Of a stretch of 64,000 bases of DNA, positions 7,629 through 16,623 are shown piece after piece (the first letter of the stretch is position 1; each line of letters opens with the position of its first letter). Made by a program: the position numbers and the translations under genes. This DNA comes from a bacterium (GTDB taxonomy: Bacteria; CAIWAD01). Below the pieces are notes generated by a model. It did not search any database. It had not been told where the DNA came from and was given only the letters and a program-made list of their open reading frames with translations. Location: positions 11,230 to 75,229 of the forward strand of contig JAUIFJ010000022.1 in the NCBI GenBank assembly GCA_030429345.1. Reading direction: 5' to 3'.

Positions 7629-9844
7629 TGGAACGTGATCCACTGCTGATCGACCTGAGCGCCGGGAAAGGCCGCCTGCGCCTTGACCTGGTGCTGCTGG
7701 CAGCCCTGCTGCTGGCGGTCGCCGGCCGTTTCAACGGCCTGGACTGGGGCTGGACGGACTTCAGCCCCCTCCCCGGGGCCGAAGCCCCGGCAATGAGCTT
7801 CTACGACTTCCACCCCGACGAGACCAGCAATGTCAAGGTGGCGCGCAATTTCACCGAAAGCGACAGCTGGCGCCCCACGGGCGAGCTCTACGGGCAGAAG
7901 CTGGACTACAGCCTCTACGGGGCGAGCACCGTCTACATCCACGTGGCGGCCGTCCGGCTGGCCGGGCTCTTCGGGGACTGGACTCCCTGGGACTTCGAGG
8001 ACCCGCTGTCGAAGAAGAACACCTACCTGGCCATCCGCTGGGCGACCCAGCTGCTGGGCCTGGCCTGCATCCTGCTGCTCTACGGGGCCGGGCTGCACTT
8101 CTTCGATCGTCGCACGGCGCGCTGGGCGGCCCTGCTGCTGGCCTGCGCCGCCTTCCACGCCCAGAGCGGCCGCTTCGGCACGGTCGACATTCCCATGGTC
8201 TTCTTCATGGTCTGGAGCCTGTATCACAGCGGACGGCTGTTCCGCTTCGGCCTCCGGCGCGACCTGCTGCTGGCGGCGCTGGCCGCCGGCCTGGCCCTGA
8301 GCACCAAGGTCAACGCGGTGCTGGTGGTGATCCCCCTGGTCGCCGCCGAGCTGGAGCTGGCCTTCCGCGACCGTGAGACAAGCGACTGGAAGGACCGCCT
8401 GGCGCACACGCTGAAGCAGCTCTTCGGGGCGAGGCTCTGGTCGGCGGCGGCGGTGACGGTCGGCGTCTTCTTCCTGCTCAATCCCTACGCCTTCCTCGAC
8501 TGGGAGAACTACCTGGGCGGCGATCACGCCTTCGCCCTGTTCCACATCATCCGCAATGTGCGCGGCGAGTTCTACTATCCCTTCCAGATCCAGTTCGAGC
8601 ACATCCAGCCCCACGCCTTCCTGCTGGGCAACGTGCTGCCCTGGGCCGCCGGCCATGTGCTGGCCTGGGTCGGGCTGGCCGGCATCGGCTTCATGTGCTG
8701 GAAGCGCGAAAGAGGGGACCTGGCGATCGCCGGCTGGTTCCTGGTCAGTTTCCTGATGACGGGCAGCGCCCAGGTGCTCTTCATGCGCTATTCGCTGCCC
8801 TTCCTGCCCATGCTGGCGCTGGGAGCGGCGCGCCTGGTCACGGGCCTGCCTCAGCATTTCCGCGCGCCACGCCCCGCCGGACTGGCGCTCGGCGTGCTGG
8901 TGCTGCTTCCTTCCGCCTTCTGGACGATGGCGCTGGCTTCCGTGCACAACCGCGAGGACAGCCGCATCCAGGCCGGGCGCTACCTGAAACAGGCGATTCC
9001 GGACGGCGCCGTCGTGCTGCACGAGCGCAGCGCCAACACGATCAAGCCCGTGATCCACCGTCCGCGCTTCTCGGCCAATCCCTGCATGGAGATCACCAGC
9101 GTCTACCGCTCGCCCTCGGCCAGCGCCGGCATGCAGCTGCAGGAACTGGAGAAGCGCCTGGAAGGCGTCGACTGGGCGGCGATCCTTGAAAGCAACCGCA
9201 AGCTCTGCTTCGACCGCAATGGCCGGTATCCGGCCATTTCCGGATTCTACCAGGCCCTCTTCGAGGGCCAGCTGGGCCTGGCGGTGGACACGGTCTTCAA
9301 GCCGCTGCCCCGCTTTCTAGGCATCTCCATTGACGACGAGCCCGCCGAGTTCTCGCTGCGCTACTACGACCACGAAGAGATCCACATCTTCCGCCGCGAC
9401 CCCGCGCAGGATGCCGCGGCGGCCTTCGAGCGCCTGCGGGCGAAGCTGGCGGATCCAGCCGACCGCCTGTTGGCCCGGGGAGAGGAAGCCCTGGCGCGCG
9501 GAGACCTGGCGGCGGCAAGGCAGGCGGCGGAGGAGGGGCTGAAAACCGGTCTCGCCGAAAGCCGTTTCTACGGGCTGCTGGGCCGTGTCTTCCGCCGGGC
9601 GGCGCTGCTCGACGGGGCGCCGAACAACCTGGAGTTTGCCGCCCAGTACCTGCAGCGCGCCGCCCAGAGCGAACCCTTCGAACGCGGCGCGGCGGTGGCC
9701 GGGTTCCTGGACCTGCTGATCGACATCGGCCAGGCGGGGCAGGCGGCCTCGATCTTCAGCCAGGTCCGTTCGCAGGGGCTGGAAGGACCGGAACTGGAGG
9801 CGATCGCCGCGCGACTGGCCTCCGGAGAAGGAGAGCTGCCATGA
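7628..9844 (+). CDS. GT39/ArnT-like membrane glycosyltransferase with TPR tail
   Basis: 738-aa GT-C fold transferase (PMT_2/ArnT superfamily) using polyprenyl-phosphate sugars. The first periplasmic loop carries FYDFHPDETSNVKVARNF, whose Asp-Glu pair matches the catalytic acid of the family. About 10-12 membrane helices follow up to residue 450, with HAQSGRFGTVDIPMVFF as a further conserved block. Residues 500-610 are soluble and 615-738 look TPR-like (RGEEALARGDLAAARQAAEEGL). It lies directly downstream of an ALG5-like synthase and overlaps the following lipoprotein gene by four bases. Protein O-glycosylation is the favoured role, but this is inference. Confidence 0.8.
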   Translation: MERDPLLIDLSAGKGRLRLDLVLLAALLLAVAGRFNGLDWGWTDFSPLPGAEAPAMSFYDFHPDETSNVKVARNFTESDSWRPTGELYGQKLDYSLYGASTVYIHVAAVRLAGLFGDWTPWDFEDPLSKKNTYLAIRWATQLLGLACILLLYGAGLHFFDRRTARWAALLLACAAFHAQSGRFGTVDIPMVFFMVWSLYHSGRLFRFGLRRDLLLAALAAGLALSTKVNAVLVVIPLVAAELELAFRDRETSDWKDRLAHTLKQLFGARLWSAAAVTVGVFFLLNPYAFLDWENYLGGDHAFALFHIIRNVRGEFYYPFQIQFEHIQPHAFLLGNVLPWAAGHVLAWVGLAGIGFMCWKRERGDLAIAGWFLVSFLMTGSAQVLFMRYSLPFLPMLALGAARLVTGLPQHFRAPRPAGLALGVLVLLPSAFWTMALASVHNREDSRIQAGRYLKQAIPDGAVVLHERSANTIKPVIHRPRFSANPCMEITSVYRSPSASAGMQLQELEKRLEGVDWAAILESNRKLCFDRNGRYPAISGFYQALFEGQLGLAVDTVFKPLPRFLGISIDDEPAEFSLRYYDHEEIHIFRRDPAQDAAAAFERLRAKLADPADRLLARGEEALARGDLAAARQAAEEGLKTGLAESRFYGLLGRVFRRAALLDGAPNNLEFAAQYLQRAAQSEPFERGAAVAGFLDLLIDIGQAGQAASIFSQVRSQGLEGPELEAIAARLASGEGELP

Positions 9845-10878
9845 ACGGTCGCAAGATCCTGATCCTGCTGCTGCCTCTCCTGGCCGGCCTGCTGTCCTGC
9901 GGCAAGCCCCGGGGCTGGGGAGAACTCTACCATGTCACCGTGCTGGCCGATTCCAGCGACTGGGAGCGCGCCGGGCAGGCCATCGAGGAGCTCTTCGCGC
10001 CGGAATGGATCGGCCCTCAGCCGGAAAGGATCCTCGAGTTCATCCAGGCGGACGGCAAGGCTCCGCAGGAGATTCTCAATCGCCGCAACCTGCTCATTTT
10101 CCGCGCCGGACCGGCCGAAGGTCCCACCGGCCGCATGCTGGACAAGCTGCTGAGCGCCGATGTGCGCGACCGCATCCAGCAGGAGGAGGGCTTTCTGTTC
10201 GCAAGAGAGGAAGCCTTCGCCCTGGAACAGCAGCTGGTGATCCTGGCCGCGCCCACGGCGCTGAGCTTCCTGCGCCAGACCCGGGAACGCGCCGCCGACA
10301 TTCGCGGCCTCTTCCTGGAGCACAGCCGCCGGCTGCAGCACGAAGGCCTCTACCGGCGCATGGAGCAGGAGGACCTGGCCGACAGCCTGCAGCAGGTCCA
10401 CGGCTGGAAGCTGCGCCTGCCCGTCGACTGGTTCCTGATCCAGGACGAGGAGCATCCGCGCTTCCTGCGCTTCCGGCGCCTGAACCCCGACAGGTGGATC
10501 ACCGTCCACTGGGTCGAGGGCGAGGACAGCCTGCGTCACAGCGAGGCCGGCCTGCGCCAGGTGCGCAATGGCCTGGGGCGTTTCTACAACGACAAGGAAG
10601 CCTGCGTGCCGGAGGTCGGCCGCTTCGGCCTGAGCCGCCTTGGAGAGCGCAGCGTGCAGCAGCTGGAGGGCCTGTGGGGGACGGACGCCTTCATCGGCGG
10701 AGGACCCTTCCTCTTCTGGTCCTGGTACGACCCGCTGGCCGGAGCGTCCGGGCGCACCTATTATATTGACGCGGTCGTGCTCAATCCCGGGGGCGACAAG
10801 GGACCCTTCCTGCATCAACTGCGCACCATCGCCTCCACTTTCCGTGGACACGTGGACGAATTCAAGCGAGAGGACTGA
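9841..10878 (+). CDS. DUF4837-like lipoprotein
   Basis: 345-aa secreted protein with a lipoprotein signal (residues 1-20, lipobox LAGLLSC). The mature part resembles DUF4837, a family of unknown function known mainly from Bacteroidota and relatives: a strand ending in VTVLADSSDWERAGQAIEELF, a RRNLLIFRAG block, a long helical centre, the WKLRLPVDWFLIQDEE repeat of the first half, and a C-terminal WYDPLAGASGRTYYIDAVVLNPGGDKG. The start overlaps the GT39 stop (ATGA). The family assignment is by eye and moderately secure. Confidence 0.65.
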   Translation: MNGRKILILLLPLLAGLLSCGKPRGWGELYHVTVLADSSDWERAGQAIEELFAPEWIGPQPERILEFIQADGKAPQEILNRRNLLIFRAGPAEGPTGRMLDKLLSADVRDRIQQEEGFLFAREEAFALEQQLVILAAPTALSFLRQTRERAADIRGLFLEHSRRLQHEGLYRRMEQEDLADSLQQVHGWKLRLPVDWFLIQDEEHPRFLRFRRLNPDRWITVHWVEGEDSLRHSEAGLRQVRNGLGRFYNDKEACVPEVGRFGLSRLGERSVQQLEGLWGTDAFIGGGPFLFWSWYDPLAGASGRTYYIDAVVLNPGGDKGPFLHQLRTIASTFRGHVDEFKRED

Positions 10879-10884
10879 ACGGTC

Positions 10885-11349
10885 ATGGCTCACAAGATCC
10901 TGATGCTGATCGGCTCGGAGAGCGATCGCAGCACCTTCGAAAACGCCGACAAGTACCTGGACTACTTCGGCATTCAGGGCGACCTGAAAGTCTCCAGCGC
11001 CCACCGCAACCCGAAGCAGACGGCGGAGCTGACCTCCGGGGCCCGCGCGGCCGGCTATTGCGCCATCGTCTGCGGCGCGGGCGTCGCGGCCCACCTGGCC
11101 GGCGTCACCGCCGCCCACAGCACCCTGCCCGTCTTCGGCGTCCCCCTGGGAGGCGGCGACCTCAACGGGATGGACGCCCTGCTTTCCACCGTGCAGATGC
11201 CCGCCGGCATTCCCGTGGCCACCCTGGCCATCGGCAAGGCCGGCGTGATCAATGCCGTGATCCAGGTGGCGCGCATGCTCTCCGTGAACGACAAGGCCAT
11301 GGAAGAGCGTCTCGAGCGCTTCATGAGCGAGGGAGCGCGCCTGAAGTGA
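10885..11349 (+). CDS. purE: 5-(carboxyamino)imidazole ribonucleotide mutase PurE
   Basis: Converts N5-CAIR to CAIR in de novo purine synthesis, cytoplasmic. 154 aa, the usual length for PurE. The active-site loop GSESDRSTFENADKYL replaces the more common GSxSDxPxM, and the second loop reads SSAHRNPKQ rather than SAHRTP. GAGVAAHLAGVTAA, the glycine-rich GVPLGGGDLNGMDALLSTVQMPAGIPVATLAIG and the C-terminal helix are all present. The Thr-to-Asn change in AHRNP leaves open a class II (direct CO2) variant. It is embedded in a glycosylation operon without a purK neighbour, and its stop overlaps the next gene (GTGA). Confidence 0.9.
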   Translation: MAHKILMLIGSESDRSTFENADKYLDYFGIQGDLKVSSAHRNPKQTAELTSGARAAGYCAIVCGAGVAAHLAGVTAAHSTLPVFGVPLGGGDLNGMDALLSTVQMPAGIPVATLAIGKAGVINAVIQVARMLSVNDKAMEERLERFMSEGARLK

Positions 11350-12257
11350 GGCAGCGCGTCCTTCTGCCGGGCTGTCACGGCCGGCTGGGGCAGCACCTGC
11401 TGCGCCTGCTGCTTCCGGACTGCGAGGTGCTCGGGCTGGACCGCCAGCCGGAGAGCTTCGTCGCGCACTCGAACTTCCGCTACCAGCAGATACAGGGTGT
11501 ATCACGCACCGCCCTGCGCGTCCCCTTCCGCGACTTCCAGCCCGACGCCGTGATCAACGCCGCGGCCTACACGGCGGTGGACAAGGCGGAAGAGGAGCGC
11601 GAAGCCTGCTGGCAGGCCAACGTGGACCTGGTGCGCAGCCTGGTCGAGCTCTGCCGCCCGCGCGGCATCTGGCTGGGGCATGTCTCGACGGACTATGTCT
11701 TCGACGGCGCCGACGGCCCCTACGAGGAGGACGCCCGTCCCGCCCCCTTGAATGTATACGGGCAGAGCAAGCTGGCCGGCGAGAACCTGGTGCGCGGCGC
11801 CGAGCTGCCGGCGGCCATCGTGCGCACGATCGTCGTATACGGCAAGGGCCATGCCCTGGCGCCCGACTTCTTCACCTGGCTGGAGGGCGAACTGCGCGCC
11901 GGGCGGGAAGTGGGCATCGTCACCGACCAGTGGGGCAACTGCATCTGGGCCATGGAGCTGGCCCGCGTACTCGCGCGGGCCATGGAACGGCGCGCCTCCG
12001 GGCTGTATCACGCCGGCTGTCCGGACCTGATGAGCCGCCACGAGATGGCCCTGGCCTTCGCCGGGGAGCTGGGCCTGGACGGCGACCTGGTGCGTCCGGT
12101 GGCCACGGCGCAGCTGGGCCAGGCCGCCGAGCGTCCGCTGCGCAGCGGCCTGGACTGCGAAAGGACATGCCGCGAGCTGGGCCTGTCGCTGCTCGGCTTC
12201 CGCGAGTCGATCCGCGCCTGGAGCGCCGACCGGCCCGAACTGTGGTCGATCAACTAG
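11346..12257 (+). CDS. rfbD: dTDP-4-dehydrorhamnose reductase (RmlD-like)
   Basis: NAD(P)H-dependent last step of dTDP-L-rhamnose synthesis, 303 aa. The Rossmann signature is present as LLPGCHGRLGQHLLRLL, followed by DAVINAAAYTAVDKAEEE, the STDYVFDG block, and the catalytic Y-x3-K in NVYGQSKLAGE. These are all hallmarks of the RmlD branch of extended SDRs. The GTG start at 11346 overlaps the purE stop. The presence of a rhamnosyltransferase-like GT2 nearby (5728-6798) fits rhamnose being one sugar handled by this cluster, although rmlA, rmlB and rmlC are not in the window. A general SDR acting on another deoxysugar is the main alternative. Confidence 0.8.
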   Translation: MRQRVLLPGCHGRLGQHLLRLLLPDCEVLGLDRQPESFVAHSNFRYQQIQGVSRTALRVPFRDFQPDAVINAAAYTAVDKAEEEREACWQANVDLVRSLVELCRPRGIWLGHVSTDYVFDGADGPYEEDARPAPLNVYGQSKLAGENLVRGAELPAAIVRTIVVYGKGHALAPDFFTWLEGELRAGREVGIVTDQWGNCIWAMELARVLARAMERRASGLYHAGCPDLMSRHEMALAFAGELGLDGDLVRPVATAQLGQAAERPLRSGLDCERTCRELGLSLLGFRESIRAWSADRPELWSIN

Positions 12258-12265
12258 GGAACCGC

Positions 12266-12982
12266 ATGGAATCGATGCTCGTCATTGTGCCGACCTACAA
12301 CGAGGCCGAGAACCTGGAGAAGCTGAGCGGGCAGATCCTGGCCCAGGATCCGCGCATCCAGGTGCTGGTCGTGGACGACAACAGCCCCGACGGCACGGGA
12401 CGCATCGCCGACGCGCTTAGCGCCGCCGAGCCGCGGATCCATGTGATCCATCGCGAAGGGAAGCTGGGGCTGGGCACGGCCTATGTGGCGGGCTTCAAGT
12501 GGGCCATCGGGCAGGGCATGGACTATGTCTGCGAGATGGACGCCGACTTCAGCCATGACCCCGGCGTGCTGAAGGACTTCCTGGCGACCATTCCGGAGGT
12601 CGACCTGGTGATCGGCAGCCGCTACATCACCGGCGTCAACGTGGTCAACTGGCCTCTTTCCCGCCTGCTGCTTTCCTACGGCGCAAGCCTGTATACGCGC
12701 ATCATCACCGGCATGCCGGTCAAGGACCCGACGGGCGGCTTCAAGTGCTTCCGCCGCTCGACCCTGGAGGCGCTGGACCTGGACGCGATCCACAGCGGCG
12801 GCTACAGCTTCCAGATCGAGGTCAATTTCAAGGTCTGGCGCAAGGGCTTGCGCATTCGCGAGATCCCGATCATCTTCGTCGACCGGGCCGAGGGAAGCAG
12901 CAAGATGTCCAAGGCCATCGTCCGCGAGGCGATCTGGATGGTCTGGAAACTGAAGGCGATGGCGCTTTTCGGGCGTCTGTAA
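12266..12982 (+). CDS. Polyprenol monophosphomannose synthase (DPM1-like GT2)
   Basis: 238-aa cytoplasmic GT2 enzyme expected to transfer mannose (or another hexose) from GDP/UDP sugar to polyprenyl phosphate. Motifs: [60 protein letters not shown] (DAD metal site), [27 protein letters not shown] and [16 protein letters not shown], all conserved in the DPM1 family. It has no C-terminal membrane domain, so it is the single-domain form. It begins 8 bases after rmlD and ends the glycosylation run. With the ALG5-like enzyme at 6879 it gives two lipid-linked sugar donors for the GT-C enzymes here. Confidence 0.88.
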   Translation: MESMLVIVPTYNEAENLEKLSGQILAQDPRIQVLVVDDNSPDGTGRIADALSAAEPRIHVIHREGKLGLGTAYVAGFKWAIGQGMDYVCEMDADFSHDPGVLKDFLATIPEVDLVIGSRYITGVNVVNWPLSRLLLSYGASLYTRIITGMPVKDPTGGFKCFRRSTLEALDLDAIHSGGYSFQIEVNFKVWRKGLRIREIPIIFVDRAEGSSKMSKAIVREAIWMVWKLKAMALFGRL

Positions 12983-12995
12983 TACAGGAGCAGCT

Positions 12996-13958
12996 ATGGC
13001 GATCCAGACCGCCCTCGATTTCGAGCAGCCGATCGTCGAGATCGAGCGCAAGCTGGGCGAGATGCGCGCCCTTTCCGACGGCACGGGCCTCAAGGCCGAC
13101 GGCGAGATCGCCCGCCTGGAGAAGAAGCTCGAACAGGTCCGCGAGCAGACTTTCTCGAAACTCAGCGGCTGGCAGACCGTGCAGCTGGCGCGCCACCCCC
13201 GGCGCCCCTACACCCTGGACTACATCGAACGGCTGATGCCGGATTTCGTCGAACTGCACGGGGACCGGGCCTACGGGGACGATCACAGCATCGTCGCCGG
13301 GCTGGGACGCATCGGCGGCGTGCACGCGGCGCTGATCGGGCACCAGAAGGGGCGTGATACAAAGGACAACATCTACCGCAACTTCGGCATGCCGCAGCCG
13401 GAAGGCTACCGCAAGGCCCTTCGCGTGATGCAGACCGCCGAGCGCTTCGGCCTGCCCGTGATCACGCTGGTCGACACGCCGGGCGCCTTCCCCGGCCTGG
13501 GCGCCGAGGCCCGCGGCCAGGCCGAGGCCATTGCGCGCAATCTCTTCGAGATGGCGCGGCTGAAAGTGCCGGTCGTCAGCGTGGTCATCGGCGAGGGCGG
13601 GAGCGGCGGCGCGCTGGCCCTGGCCGTCGCCGATCGCGTGCTGATGCTGCGACACGCCATCTACAGTGTGATCAGTCCCGAGGGCTGCGCCTCGATCCTC
13701 TTCCGTGACGCCTCCCGCGCCCAGGACGCCGCCGAGGCCCTCAAGCTGACCGCCGGCTCGCTGAGCGAACTGGGGATCATCGACGCCATCGTGGACGAGC
13801 CCCTGGGCGGCGCCCACCGGGACTGGGACGGCGCGGCCTCCAGCCTGGAGAAGGCGGTTCTTTCGGCCCTGGAGGAGCTGCTGGGCCAGGACCCGCAGGA
13901 ACGGGTCGCCGCCCGCATCGCCAAGTTCGAGCGCATGGGCATTTTCGATGCCGACTGA
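12996..13958 (+). CDS. accA: Acetyl-CoA carboxylase carboxyltransferase subunit alpha
   Basis: Alpha half of the carboxyltransferase that makes malonyl-CoA for fatty acid synthesis; it partners AccD in an A2D2 complex. 320 aa, the usual length. The N-terminal helical segment ([20 protein letters not shown]) and the crotonase-like core are complete: [89 protein letters not shown] and [17 protein letters not shown] Shine-Dalgarno precedes the ATG. The last 11 bases overlap the thioesterase gene, so the two are coupled. accD is not in the window. Confidence 0.95.
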   Translation: MAIQTALDFEQPIVEIERKLGEMRALSDGTGLKADGEIARLEKKLEQVREQTFSKLSGWQTVQLARHPRRPYTLDYIERLMPDFVELHGDRAYGDDHSIVAGLGRIGGVHAALIGHQKGRDTKDNIYRNFGMPQPEGYRKALRVMQTAERFGLPVITLVDTPGAFPGLGAEARGQAEAIARNLFEMARLKVPVVSVVIGEGGSGGALALAVADRVLMLRHAIYSVISPEGCASILFRDASRAQDAAEALKLTAGSLSELGIIDAIVDEPLGGAHRDWDGAASSLEKAVLSALEELLGQDPQERVAARIAKFERMGIFDAD

Positions 13959-14364
13959 GCACTTCGTCCCCTTGCAGGAAGTGCGCGTGCGCTATTCCGA
14001 AACGGATGCGATGGGCTTCGCCTACTACGGCCACGCCGCCGCCTGGTTCGAGATGGCGCGCACGGAACTGATCCGTCAGCGAGGCATCTCCTATGCGCGC
14101 ATGGAGCAAGAGCGCGGCTTGTGGCTTCCGGTGCTCAAGCTGGAAGTGAGCTACCACCAAAGCGCCCATTACGACGACTTGCTACAGCTGCACGCCAGCT
14201 GGCGCGAACGCGGGCGGGCCCGCTTCACCATCGGCTACCGGATCACGCGTGGCGAGGAGCTGCTGATCAGCGGCAGCACCCAGCACTGCCTGCTGGATGC
14301 CGCCAGCGGCCGGCCGCGAGTCCTGCCGCAGTGGTTCCTGTCGCAAATGGAAGCCCCGGCATGA
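13948..14364 (+). CDS. Acyl-CoA thioesterase, YbgC-like hotdog fold
   Basis: 138-aa hotdog-fold thioesterase of the 4HBT/YbgC group, predicted to hydrolyse acyl-CoA in the cytoplasm. The diagnostic N-terminal block [29 protein letters not shown] contains the catalytic Asp in the ETDAMG(F/V) motif. [13 protein letters not shown] and the final strands complete the domain. The gene begins inside accA (11-base overlap) and ends in an ATGA overlap with the Trm112-like gene. Coupling with accA suggests a role in fatty acid or CoA-pool housekeeping; the chain-length preference is unknown. Confidence 0.88.
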   Translation: MPTEHFVPLQEVRVRYSETDAMGFAYYGHAAAWFEMARTELIRQRGISYARMEQERGLWLPVLKLEVSYHQSAHYDDLLQLHASWRERGRARFTIGYRITRGEELLISGSTQHCLLDAASGRPRVLPQWFLSQMEAPA

Positions 14365-14543
14365 AGCTTTCCGCAGACTGGCTCGAGGTGCTGCGCTGCC
14401 CCCACTGCCGCGGCCTCTTCCGCGAAGAGAAGCAGGCGCTTTGCTGCCTGTCCTGCGGACGCCGCTACCCTGTGCGCGAGGGTCTTCCCGACCTGGTGCC
14501 GGAATCGGGAAAGCTGCCCGGGCGCCGACATCCCGATCACTGA
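14361..14543 (+). CDS. Trm112-family zinc-binding protein
   Basis: Small 60-aa protein with the bacterial YcaR/Trm112 pattern: LEVLRCPHCRGLF, then ALCCLSCGRRYPVREGLPDLVPE. The two CxxC pairs (RCPHC and CLSC) form a single zinc knuckle, and YPVRxGLPDLVP is the conserved C-terminal strand. Homologues act as stabilising partners of methyltransferases or sit in lipid and cell-wall operons with unknown function. The ATG overlaps the thioesterase stop. Its length is typical and its composition matches its neighbours. Confidence 0.85.
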   Translation: MKLSADWLEVLRCPHCRGLFREEKQALCCLSCGRRYPVREGLPDLVPESGKLPGRRHPDH

Positions 14544-14619
14544 ACGTGGTGGCGGACTTGATCTGGATCCAGCGTCGGGCGGGCCGTTTGTGCTAACTCT
14601 TGCTCGGTTTGTTTGCCCT

Positions 14620-14640
14620 GCCCCGCCGCCGGCGGGGCTT
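14620..14640 (+). terminator. GC-rich hairpin, possible terminator
   Basis: Arms GCCCCGCC (14620-14627) and GGCGGGGC (14631-14638) with a 3-nt loop, but only two T residues follow. It lies about 75 bases after the Trm112-like gene and is the best candidate for the end of that operon. Confidence 0.35.
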
Positions 14641-14792
14641 CGCGCGCGGATCCCCATTCCCGCAGGCGCGCTGCCGGGCAGACTGGCCCACAGGTCGCCT
14701 GTCGGTCTTCCCTGATTCTTTCCTCCGATTTGCTGCAGCGGACCGGCCTCAACTTGCGTGATGCAATCCCTTCTGTGTCAAGGAGTCCACTC

Positions 14793-16463
14793 ATGAGGAT
14801 GCTGCTTGCCCTCGCCCTGCTGCTTGTTGCCTCACTCAGTCTTGCCGCCAATGTGGTTCGTGAGCTGAGTGATGCATTCAACGCCGAAGAGCGCTTCGTC
14901 CGTGCCGCCTGCCCGCTGGTGCCCGAGCTCTTTTTCGAGGATACCGACCCGCCTTTCACCCTGCAGATTCCACGCAAGTTGGCCCGCCTGCGCGACGAGG
15001 GAGTCTGTATGCGGCTTGACAAGGTCTACACGAAGAAGCATCGCGTCTACCTGCGGCTGGAGACGGCGACCGGAGCCGACCTCGAACTGGTGGCTCTGCC
15101 CGGTGCACGGGACACGCGCCGCAGTCTGCTGGACCTGGAGGGCCCCCCGAAGACCGAACGCCCTGATCTGGACCGGCGCGCCGAGATCGCGCGGCTTGTG
15201 CTTGAGGAACTCTTCGACTTCGGTCCCGCCGAGCTGCCGGATCCCTACTGCGGCAATCTCCTCAGCCGCAGACTGCATCTGAGCCGTTGCAACCACCTGC
15301 CCGCAGTCGGCAACCGCCTGTACTTCGCGGATCATCGCATGGCGGAAGAGCAGGGCTACCGCAACTGTAATGTCTGCATGGAGCGCGACGAGCGCGTTCT
15401 GCAGGACTCTTATATCCGCGCCCGCCGCCGGGCCGTCGAGCAGGCACGCCGTTTTGAGATTGTCCACCCGCCGTGGGGCAATACGCCTGCACAGGACCAG
15501 GTGCAGCGTCTCGGCTCGGAGCTGGTGCGCGCCTTTCCGGCGGATCTGCCGGACTACGACTACCGCTTCCGAATCGTCGAATCCGAGTACAGCAACGCGC
15601 TTAGTTTTCCGACAGGTTTCGTCTACCTGAGCCGAGCGCTCTACGAGGCCATCGAGGATTCTTGTGAACTGGAGTTCATACTGGCGCACGAACTGATGCA
15701 CAACGCCTTCCACCAGCTGTATTACGAAGAGCCTGGACCGGTCCAGGTCACACCAATCGCCTACACCGACTTTCTCTCCTCGCAGCGCTCCTACGAGAAG
15801 GAGGCGGACGTGCTGGCGCTCTACCTCTGCGCCATGCGTCACGGCGGCGAACGGGCGCGCCAGGCGGCCCGGCAGGTCCTGAAAAAGCTCCATGTGCTCA
15901 ATTGGGACCGCAATCTGGACCAGAAGGACTACAAGTTCCTGACCCATCCGGCACTCGAACAGCGGGTGGCCTACATGGATTCCCTGCTGCTGCTCAACGA
16001 AAGCCAGCGGTATTTTGAAGGCCGGGACGAAGATGGCCATCTGCTGGCGCGGCTCACGCCGATCGGCCTGTTGATAAATGAGAGCAGCACTCAGCTTTGC
16101 TGTCTCTGTTCCTTCAGCGACCTGATTGAGGAAGATCGGTTGCAGCGGCTGGTAAGCGGTTCCCGCAACGGGAGCTCGTTCAGCGGAAGCGCTTTCGGCG
16201 TGCAGACCGGCAACACTGACATCCGCCTGGTTCTCGCCGACGGCAAAGAGCTGAAATTCAACCTGCCCGGCGCGCTGTATGCGCATCGCCAGCGCATGAT
16301 CGAACTTATCTTCGCCAAGGAGCAACTGATCCGTCCCGGCGTCTGGCTGCCGCTGATTTTCTCGAACACCTCGCACGCGCGGGACTTATCCTCTCTGGAG
16401 CAGGTGCAGTCGGCGGAGCTCGATATCCCGGGAGTGCAGCTGACCTGGACGACTCGCCCCTGA
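14793..16463 (+). CDS. Secreted M48-family metalloprotease with Ada-like Zn knuckle
   Basis: 556-aa exported protein with a signal peptide (residues 1-18, ending SLSLAA) and an AAGGAG Shine-Dalgarno eight bases before the ATG. The zinc protease site is H299-E-L-M-H303, with the third ligand in the SYEKEADVLALYL block (E335/E337), the arrangement of M48/Oma1-like enzymes. Before it, residues about 150-200 contain H162-x3-C166, NRLYFADHRMAEEQGYRNC and C192-x2-C195. This closely follows the pattern of the Ada-type metal-binding fold (HxxxC, then V-x-F, GYRPCxxC). The C-terminal 120 residues are unassigned. No membrane segments other than the signal are seen. The substrate is unknown. Confidence 0.75.
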   Translation: MRMLLALALLLVASLSLAANVVRELSDAFNAEERFVRAACPLVPELFFEDTDPPFTLQIPRKLARLRDEGVCMRLDKVYTKKHRVYLRLETATGADLELVALPGARDTRRSLLDLEGPPKTERPDLDRRAEIARLVLEELFDFGPAELPDPYCGNLLSRRLHLSRCNHLPAVGNRLYFADHRMAEEQGYRNCNVCMERDERVLQDSYIRARRRAVEQARRFEIVHPPWGNTPAQDQVQRLGSELVRAFPADLPDYDYRFRIVESEYSNALSFPTGFVYLSRALYEAIEDSCELEFILAHELMHNAFHQLYYEEPGPVQVTPIAYTDFLSSQRSYEKEADVLALYLCAMRHGGERARQAARQVLKKLHVLNWDRNLDQKDYKFLTHPALEQRVAYMDSLLLLNESQRYFEGRDEDGHLLARLTPIGLLINESSTQLCCLCSFSDLIEEDRLQRLVSGSRNGSSFSGSAFGVQTGNTDIRLVLADGKELKFNLPGALYAHRQRMIELIFAKEQLIRPGVWLPLIFSNTSHARDLSSLEQVQSAELDIPGVQLTWTTRP

Positions 16464-16524
16464 GGTCCGCCTCGGTCCATGCTCGGGTCGTGCCCGCGCC
16501 GCCAGCGGCCGGCGTCGTGAAATC

Positions 16525-16573
16525 GTCGGCGAATCCCGCTAAGGAGGTTCGAAACCTTCGCCGGCAATTTTTT
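16525..16573 (+). terminator. Rho-independent terminator after the M48 gene
   Basis: Outer arms GTCGGCGAA (16525-16533) and TTCGCCGGC (16557-16565), pairing with one G-T wobble, enclose an inner AGGTT/AACCT hairpin (16545-16557). A run of six T follows at 16568-16573. Confidence 0.6.
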
Positions 16574-16623
16574 AGTTTTCAGCATTATCCATCCCCCCCA
16601 AGGGAGTATCCAGAGAGGAAGCA

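Noticed and set aside
16543-16565. GGTTCGAAACC resembling a tRNA T-loop
   Set aside because: There is no acceptor or anticodon arm; it is the inner part of a terminator hairpin followed by six T.
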